From: Cucumis sativus
Taxonomy: Eukaryota; Streptophyta; Magnoliopsida; Cucurbitales; Cucurbitaceae
Length of the DNA stretch: 64,000 nucleotides
Direction: 5' to 3'
Assembly: GCF_000004075.3 (NCBI RefSeq)
Contig: NC_026656.2
Span: forward strand, 18,052,607-18,116,606
This document shows, one piece after another, positions 56,138-64,000 of the stretch; the first letter of the stretch is position 1, and the number at the start of each line of letters is the position of its first letter. The notes under the pieces were generated by a model. That model made no database searches, was not told the origin of the DNA, and was given only the letters and a program-made list of their open reading frames with translations. The position numbers and the translations under genes were made by a program.

Positions 56138-59100
56138 GATATGTAAGTGATGTTAAATAGCGATTTTACGAATGATGAAAGAATTATTTATAAGTAAATG
56201 ATTAAAAATGATTCCCATTGTTACACTTTTAAAAGTCATTTGGACAGTTAGGAAAATAATTTAAGAGATAGAATAAATAAATAAAAAAGTTTATGAGAAA
56301 AAGGCATATTGGTAGAGACAAATGGAAAGGGATCAATATATAATCTGAGAGAGAAATTTACCGAGATGTCAAAATTTCAAAGAGAAACAGTGTCCAACAT
56401 AAACAAATTAAACAAAAGAAGAGAGGAGATAAAACAGAGTCGGAGAGAATCACAAAAATTATAGAAATAAATTTAAAATAGTAGTTTTTTTTCTTCTAAA
56501 ATATTGATGAAAAAATAGTGTCCAACATGAATAAATTAAACTTCATATGATTAAATAAACTTACTTAAAGATTTCAATTGTAAAAATTAAACCATGATAT
56601 AAAGTTTATATATTGGGGTGAAATGGCACGTGGGGCTAGGCGATGATGGAGTAGTCACCTCAGAGAGTATTAAACCAATAATTAATATGGTAAAGGAAAT
56701 TGCAATTCTCATTTAGGAAAATAATAATAATATCCGTACACAGAAAGTAAGAAATGAGCCTATGCCTAAGTCGTTGTCTCAAAAAATAAAAAGATAAAGC
56801 TGCTCCCCCAGTTTTTTCTTTCATACTTTATACCATAATTTCACCATGCTCATTTCTGCATGGTTACTTAACTTCTATGATTAATTAGTCTGCATTTCAA
56901 ATATTATATAACTTTTACAGAATTTTCTAAACTCTTTTTAAAGAAATAATTTATAATCAAAAGAGAAAGAAGGAAACAACACACCTATTAATATATATGT
57001 ATTTGATAAAAAAAATCTCTTTAATTAATTTTTATTGTAGTAAAACACATTTGGATAAAACTAAATTCAAAACCGAAATCATATCATGGTTTATCGTTTG
57101 CTAATTAGTGGACTCTTTTTTCTCTTTTTAATTCCCATTTTGTTTCCTTTCACTAGTCTATTTCCAATTTATTTTAAAATAAAATCAAACACATAAGTAT
57201 GTTTGTCTAGTAACATTTTTTTTTTAATGGAAAATCAATTAGTTAGCATGTAAGGTATCATTATTTTGTGTGTTGAGTTTAAATTAAAATTGACTATTGA
57301 CTGTAGTGGTAAAATATAACCGATAGAGAGTTAGGTAGAAAATATTTTAATGTTAAACATATGAGCATAGAGTTGGAGGCAATAATTCAGAAAGACCTTG
57401 GGAGTGGGGTTTTTGGACTTTTTGGACTTTTTGCATAAGCTTTGCTTTTATTCCAAATAGCAAATAACTTTTTCTTTTTTCATTAGGAAATTACAATGGA
57501 TATGATGCTTTTGTTCTTTTATGAAAGTATAATTAAGTAATCAATAATATATATATATATTTTTTATATGATGCTACTTTACCATGTGTCTCTAATCCGA
57601 TAAATATGTCACTGTAAAAGAAAAAAGAAGTTTGCTTTATCGAATAACGGAATAATGTGAAAGAAAAAAACTTAAGACTAGGACTTGGAAGGAAAGTATC
57701 ATCTCTTTAATTGATGAGCAATCCATTCCCTTTGCAGTATCTCGTTTGCTATGGCATTATGATACGTTAAGTTATAACATGTATATATATACAGCCTCTC
57801 TCTAGCTAGTCTCTGTATTGTATATATAGAAGTATCAGTATTTACAAAATAAACAAATAAATAATTTTTTAGTATAACAATTGGGTTGGGGAATACCGAC
57901 CGGTTGGCTCTTGTACGTGAAAATTATCACTAAGATAAGCTCGATTCGAGGAAATAATATATCTTATTGATTCATAGAATTTGAGTTTAGTTTCCTTAAT
58001 TCTATTATCTGAGCCTTTGATTTCAAAATATTATACACTTCTAGTTCTTTTCTTTAGAATTTGATTTTGATTTAGTTATTAGGTCTTATAGACTACAATT
58101 TTACTTTCAAGGTGTATAGATTTTTGTTTCAATTTAGTCTATATGTTTTCAAGATTTACAACTTTAATATCTCCATTATTCACTACGTACACTTTAGTCT
58201 TTAATTAGAACAACATTTATTGATTTATTTAAAGTCATTGTATGTAACATATCAAAACCTAAAGCTTATGGACAAAATAAAAGCTAGACCAAAATCTAAA
58301 ACACCAAGAATATGTTTCCCTCATTTTCTTTAAACCTAAAAACAATTGCAGATACATTTAAAAGAAGTAATTTATAGTTTAACTATCACAAACTTGGTTT
58401 GGACGGTTTGAAAAAAGTTAGAACTTTAAGTTGATCAAATGATTCGATCAATTTGTATATCAAACCATGTGAAAGTTAAATTTCAACTTCCTCCAGACCC
58501 ATAACCCCAAGGATAAAATTTAGGGTTTTGTACTTTATCTAATGTTGTAGCTCAATAATTTATCCTTAAATCTCTGGTTGCTAACATACATGTTTTGAAC
58601 ACCTTTTTTCATATAATATTGTTCTGTAATCCAACATTTTTTACTAATACCCATTTAAATTGCGACAATCTCCTCTAATCAATAATCTTCGTGTTCAAAT
58701 GAGTACTAAATTTGAAAGGAATCCTAAGTGTGCATGGTAGGGCTGCTTGGCCATGGGCACATACTGCGTCTTTTTATCTACCCCCCAATACAAAGTAGAG
58801 TTAATGGAGCGTAAAGAAAATAGAAATCAAAAGGAAAAGGGCCTGACGGGATCTGGGAATTAAAGTCGTCAAGATCATGTGATATCTTGACCCACCAACG
58901 TTACTATTATTTTTAATTACCATAATAATATAAGAAAATACTCAGGTTCATACAATAAAATAATTTGTTTTAAACAGTTTAGAAAGATTACATGTCCCTC
59001 TCTCAACCTATGTTTTCACAATAATATATGTATAGACTATAAACTATTTGTGAAAATGTGGGACGGAAGGTCCATCCTCCTTTGATATATATAATGTTTA

Positions 59101-59733
59101 CTAAAAAATTTTAAAATATAATTCCACATATTGTATTGAAAATTATTGTTATTATTTAACCAATTTAGATTTTAAAAAATTTAGTTTTGAGATGCTAAAT
59201 TTAAGATTCATAGATAAAGTATAAAAACTGATATTTTAATATAATATTATTCATTAGCTCAAAAATGGCAAGTATTAGTTGATTAAAAAACCAAAATAAT
59301 AATTTTTAACATGTGGTAATTAGGGTTGTATTCACTAAACTATAATATAGATAAATTGATCAGACTTAAAATTGGATCTTCTTTAAACAAAATTGATAAA
59401 TGATTAGACCCCCACAGTTTGTGTATCACACTTTTTTAGAAAATGAAAGAAAGAAAAGAAAAGTATAAACATAGATATATGCATATTTGATCTCTCAAAT
59501 TTTAATTTTCCTCACTTTAGGATGGCCATACAGAAACCAAATATTCTACTAGAGTTGTGGATCACCAAACATATAACAATTATACAAAGTAAAGCATATG
59601 AAAAGAATCGCTATGTGCATTATATATCCTACACGCACTTTTAAGTATTTTTCTTATTATAAATGAGTGTTACCCTCACCCTTTCCCCCTTCACACACAC
59701 ACACCCCTCTCTCAATCCCTCCCGTTGCAAAAA

Positions 59734-61476
59734 ATGTGGCCAAAATTCTTCACTATCTTCTTGATTTTACATTCATTCTTCCTCCTACATGGTGTTGCCC
59801 AAACCGGACCTCCCCGACCAAACCCAACCATCACGCGAATCCGACCAAGGCCGCCCCTTATCCCACCCGGCACCAAGCTAAAGCCTCGACAACCAATCAA
59901 CAACCCGGGACCTCTAGCCAACAGAGCCAGAATCCTATACATAACGCAAGAATTAAAAAGAAACATCACTTATGACCCAAAAGGGTACACCAAAACATGG
60001 GTTGGCAACAATTATTGCCTCTTCAAAGGGTTCTTCTGCGACGTGGTTCCTGACCTTAACATCACCGGTTTATCTTCTATTGACTTCAGTGGCGCTAGAT
60101 TTGGTGGCCCTTTCTTGAACTTCTATCGTTTCATTCGTAATTTGCCTGACATTGCTCTTTTTCATGCAAATTCCAACAACTTTACTGGCGTTATCAACCG
60201 TAATATTAATAAATTACGGTACTTGTATGAGTTGGATTTGAGCAACAACAAGTTCCTTGGTGGGTTTCCTGGGTATATCCTTGGTGCTAATAAATTATCG
60301 TTCGTGGACTTCCGTTTCAATACTTATAATGGGTCGGTTCCGTATCGGTTGTTTAACATTGATACGGATGTGTTGTTCATTAATAATAATGGGTTCACTG
60401 GAAGGATCCCGCAAGCCACCTTCGGTAACACACCCGCGAACTACATCACACTTGCTGGCAACAAGTTTACAGGTACTTTTCTCTATAACATTTTAATTAT
60501 TGTATATCTTTCTTTGAAACTTTTTGGTTTTTTAGTCCAATGGTGTTGGTTTAAGGTTAGAACAAATAAATTAAATTTAAGTTTATTAATTACGACAATC
60601 TTTTTTAGTTGAAAATTACCATATAGAGAATAGACACACACAATATAGTATGCTTTTCAAAAGTTTGAAAGAGAAATTAAAGAACTTTTTTTATATATAT
60701 AAAGAATTAACAAAGAATATAATCTTAGAAATAAAGAGATGAGAAACAAGTGATAATACTATTATTATTTTAGAAAAAGCTTGTTTATTAAATATATTGG
60801 GTATAGAACAAAATTACACAACAACGAACAAACTAGCTTCGAATTATTAGCCCTAAAGTAATTAAGTTAATTTTGGTGTATATGGTTTAAACATGCAGGA
60901 CCAATCCCTTCAACAATCGGGCGAGCTTGGAGGACTCTTACGGAGGTATTGTTCTTAAAAAACAGACTCACGGGTTGTTTACCATTCGAGATAGGCTATT
61001 TGGTAAAAGCCACGGTGTTCGACGCCAACACCAACATCTTAACAGGTCCAATCCCACAGTCATTTGGTTGTTTATTTAGCCTCCAAATTCTAAACTTAGC
61101 CAACAACCAATTCTACGGAACCATTCCGGAATCCATCTGCAGGCTTCCAGACATTTACAACATCACACTAAGCAACAATTACTTCACACGAATCGGCCCA
61201 GTTTGCCGCAAATTAGTCATAGCCCAAAGGCTCCACATCCAAGGCAACTGCATTCCTGGCTTCCGGTTGCAAAAAACACAATCCCAATGTGCCGCGTTCT
61301 TCGCCAAACCTAGAACCTGCCCCCGAGCCAACACCTTTAGTTACGTCCCGTGTGTGCTTCCCACGGCGGCTGAGGCAGTGCAACTCGATAAGGCGAAGGT
61401 TACTTCTGTTGACGATATGGTTCCACCGTCGCCACGTTCTTATGCGGCGCTTGAAATGCCTCGTCATCACCATTGA
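59734..61476 (+). CDS. Secreted leucine-rich-repeat protein, LRX-like without extensin domain
   Basis: LRR-extensin relatives act in the cell wall, where their LRR part binds RALF peptides. Two exons (59734-60472 and 60899-61476) give 438 residues. The start is the ATG at 59734 (MWPKFF), giving a clean signal peptide (1-23). A Pro-rich stretch (25-62) leads to the LRX-type N-cap with TWVGNNYC and GFFCD (Cys95, Cys102), then about ten LRRs (for example LYELDLSNNKFLGGFPGYI and LQILNLANNQFYGTIPESI) and a Cys-containing C-cap (CAAFF, RTCP, YVPC). The tail is short and has no Ser-Pro4 extensin repeats, so it belongs with the At4g06744-like group rather than true LRX. The intron splits an LRR at FTG|PIPSTIG, with GT-AG ends and frame kept; unspliced reading stops at 60612. 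Confidence 0.88.
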
Positions 61477-63178
61477 TGTCATTTAATTTACTACTTTTTT
61501 TTTTTTTCTTTTGTGTTTTCTTCAATAAAATTACTGGTGGACTATTGAGTGTTGAATTTGTTTTATATTTGTATTTTCATGCTCATCGTGTATCGATCCT
61601 TTTAACATTTCTGTAATATTGGGTGTTTTAATTTCATGGTTTGATGTTAACTATGACGACTTTTAAAAAAGGAGTTTGGGTTGGCTTCTTGGCTTTGGGT
61701 GCAGCTGGCCTCCTCCACTTATATATATTATTTGCTTGCTATAAAGTTTATATTCCATGTGACAATGCTACTTTGATCTGCTGGCTCCAATCACGACATA
61801 TTTTAATCTTTTTAGATTAATTAAATACTTTACGAGTTAATTAAATATCATTTTATCTTCTATGATATATATATATATTTTTTGAATTGTACTGATTGAT
61901 GTACTTCAGAACTTTTATTTGTTTTAATTTAAGATAATTTCACGACATATTTCGATGTATTGTATGTATGATGGCCTAACATATAGATTACATAGATTAC
62001 ATGTTGTTTTTAGATAATCATTGTGTGATTTTGGTTAGGTTTAATTTTTGTTTCTCTCCACGTTCATTATGGTGCTTACAAGATATAGATTCTTTCCTTG
62101 CACATGAGATGAGGTATTTAATTATTGAAAAAGTAAAACAAACTTAAATTTGAAATTTGTAGAGCTCCGTTGATAACGATTCTATTTTCCGTTTTTTGTT
62201 TTTCATTTTCTCAATAAACATACATATTTTAGTAACCGTTTTCGTTTCTCGGTTTTTCATTTCTTCTAGTTATGTTTTTATTTTATTTGATTTCATTTCT
62301 CATATACTTTTTAAAAATTGCTAGTTATCTCATTGTTTGGGAGGCATGTTTGAAACCATTAACGTCCCTTAAGTCTTGGATTTAACTTGCAATATTTATA
62401 TTTAAGACAAAAACGCTCATTACACTTTATCTTGTCCTAAAGTGTAAATAAGTTTTCCATTTTGTCATTTTTGACAACTTCCCTTAGATTAACATGGAAA
62501 ATTATTTTTCGTGTGTTTACCGGTTTTCAATTTTTTTTAATAGCTTAAATTTTAAATTAAATACTTCAAAATATAATCCAAATACACTCCCACTGCAATC
62601 AACGATTTAAAAAAATAATAAAAAATCCACCAACTTTTTGGATACAAGATTGAAGGTGATGTATGTTGGATGAGATTTTTATTAATAAAATGAATTGGTT
62701 GAAGTTATGAAAAGTTTTCACGGAAGATAAATTACATTCTTTTATAAGCTTTAATATTTGGATCTTATAGGTCTCTCTCTCTACTTCTTCCAATCTCTAT
62801 AACAAAATGAAGGATAAATGTTTTTAATTTTAATAAATTTCCAAGGACCTAACCATCTTTTGGGCCGACATTTGGACTTTGGGTCCAGGTCAAACCCTTT
62901 TTTGGGCCAATTTTTAACCTGAAATTGAAATTTATCATTTAGGAGCCAAGTTATTAATGATGGTCTAAGCATATGAGAATCTGAAATTTATTGTTATTAT
63001 AAGGTAAAAAATGGTTTCAATTTGAACAACTCGTTATGACATTAGTTAATTATTAAAAAAAAGAAAAAAAGAAGAAGAGTTGTTTATGATGTAATAAACA
63101 TTAAAATGAGGCTGATGTGGCAACTGGGTAGTGCTGTCATAGTGCCACGTCATTTGCGCGGGATAAGCGAATAAACAA
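61477..63178. other. Intergenic between the LRR gene and the last, partial gene
   Basis: 3' UTR of the LRR gene (with AATAAA at about 61524-61529), then AT-rich sequence. Short frames near 62.6-63.0 kb lack any domain. No gene recognised. Confidence 0.5.
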
Positions 63179-63186
63179 TATAAAAG
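63179..63186 (+). promoter_or_regulatory. TATA box of the partial gene at the window end
   Basis: TATAAAAG preceded within 45 bp by TGCCACGTCA (a bZIP-type ACGT core) and GCGCGGGA (an E2F-like core). A transcript start near 63210 would follow. Confidence 0.5.
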
Positions 63187-63209
63187 CGAATGCGATTCTT
63201 TTTATTTAT

Positions 63210-64000
63210 AATAAGTTTTTTATTTTTATTTTTAATTTCTTGGCTTCTCCAGATTTGACCCATTCTCTCGTTTTTTCTATTTTTCCAAATCTTCCTCGAG
63301 TGAAAGGGAAACCAAGAGAAAAATTTTCATCCCCCCTTTGCATCCGTCGCCTCAATGCTGCCCCTTTTCCCCTAAATTATCAGGTACTTTCACCATTTCT
63401 CTTCTCCTTAATCGCTTTTACTTTCCATTTCCTCCGCCATCTTCTTCTTCATGTTTAGGCGGCGGTGGAAGATTTGAGCTGCTTTCAGGTAACCCTAGCC
63501 TCACTCTTATTCCAGATCGGTTACCCATGTTACTACTCTTCATGCTACTAATTCAGTTTGAAACTTGGTGATGTGCTATTGATTCAATCAATACGATACC
63601 ATGCAGAATTTTTGGTTATTTGATTCCTCAGGACTTGGTTTCTCGTTGCTTTTGGCGTTTGAATTTCTTATTATTATGCTTCCCACAAGTGTAATGAAAA
63701 TTTGAGCTATGGCTATTTGGAGGAATATTATTCATTCCTTACCCCGTTTATCCGGACCATATCAACTTTTGATATTCACCTTTTTAAGTGCTCTTTTCCG
63801 GAAGTTTTCACTACTGATAGCTATGTGCTTTTCTAACAATGTTCAATTTAACGGTGTTAACACGGAAAATGGACAATGCAGGATTGTGAGTTTTGGTTCA
63901 TCGTCTGTGAGACATGAAACAAGTGTAGATTTCCAGTTGATGTTCAAATTGCTAGTTGCAAGCTAGATTCAGGTGGGGATAATAATGAAAACAATGTTTT
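63210..64000 (+). other. Probable 5' non-coding exons of a gene continuing beyond the window
   Basis: Downstream of the TATA box the sequence looks like a spliced plant leader: a first exon to about 63383 (CAG|GTACTT), a possible small second exon 63459-63488 (TTTAG|GCGG to TTCAG|GTAACC), then acceptor-like sites at about 63886 (TGCAG|GATTG) and near 63971 (TTCAG|GTGGG). No frame here has a recognisable domain, and the frame opening at 63240 has no ATG. The coding region probably starts near or past the window end, so the product is unknown. Confidence 0.4.

Larger units (their letters stand above)
52780..59733. other. Long AT-rich intergenic region
   Basis: Nearly 7 kb with no credible gene on either strand. 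After the short promoter of the MPDU1-like gene (to about 52960) the composition becomes very AT-rich. It holds a two-unit tandem repeat (53800-54210) and a short MITE (56017-56137). The final 300 bp should be the promoter of the LRR gene, ending in CA- and CT-rich leader sequence. Confidence 0.55.

Noticed and set aside
63240-63458. 72-codon frame at the start of the last gene
   Set aside because: It begins with TTG, not ATG, and crosses a good splice donor at 63384; it fits a non-coding leader better.

Overview
The window is plant nuclear DNA. It is AT-rich, its genes carry introns of roughly 80 to 1,500 bp, and it encodes plant-only families: A3 and D3 cyclins, a CLE peptide, a WPP-domain protein, a PIP peptide, a SLY1/GID2 F-box protein, a MYB44-type R2R3-MYB and an LRX-like LRR protein. 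It looks like a eudicot. A cucurbit (Cucumis-like) source is my guess, from the feel of the proteins and the short Mutator-like MITE ends (CAAATATAGCAAAAT type); I could not check it.

Layout. 0.8-2.6 kb: CYCA3 cyclin (+, 8 exons). 5.4-5.7 kb: CLE25/26-like peptide precursor (+). 7.7-8.2 kb: WPP/MAF1-like protein (+). 8.9-9.1 kb: PIP-type secreted peptide (-). 11.4-11.8 kb: SLY1/GID2 gibberellin F-box protein (+). 12.6-13.5 kb: MYB44-type regulator (-). 16.5-35.6 kb: an array of six SGNH/SASA carbohydrate-esterase copies (orientation -,+,+,+,+,-) plus the relic of a seventh. Four copies have an open frame, one has a single frameshift and one has many. 36.6-37.0 kb: small unknown two-exon gene (+). 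41.8-43.3 kb: CYCD3 cyclin (-, 4 exons). 48.3-52.8 kb: MPDU1-like PQ-loop protein (-, 8 exons). 59.7-61.5 kb: LRX-like LRR protein without an extensin tail (+, 2 exons). 63.2-64.0 kb: promoter and probable non-coding leader exons of a gene that continues past the window. The rest is AT-rich intergenic sequence with microsatellites, a few MITE-like pieces and duplicated spacers.

The most interesting signal is in the esterase array. Every copy, including the most divergent, has between its TATA box and its ATG a long inverted repeat that would fold the mRNA leader into a 21-32 bp stem ending 11-20 nt before the start codon. Arm differences are mostly G-U compatible, and two base pairs have changed on both sides between copies 1 and 6. 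This points to a retained leader hairpin, or a self-correcting palindrome, shared by the family.

The array grew by several events. A two-gene block (copies 2 and 3 with their 2.9 kb spacer) was recently duplicated at 7.60 kb spacing to give copies 4 and 5, and the spacer holds a candidate non-autonomous Mutator-like element with an internal TTGATACAC minisatellite. Apart from this family the genes do not form an obvious pathway. Several concern cell division (CYCA3, CYCD3) or hormone and peptide signalling (CLE, PIP, SLY1, MYB44-like), but I see no evidence that they are co-regulated.
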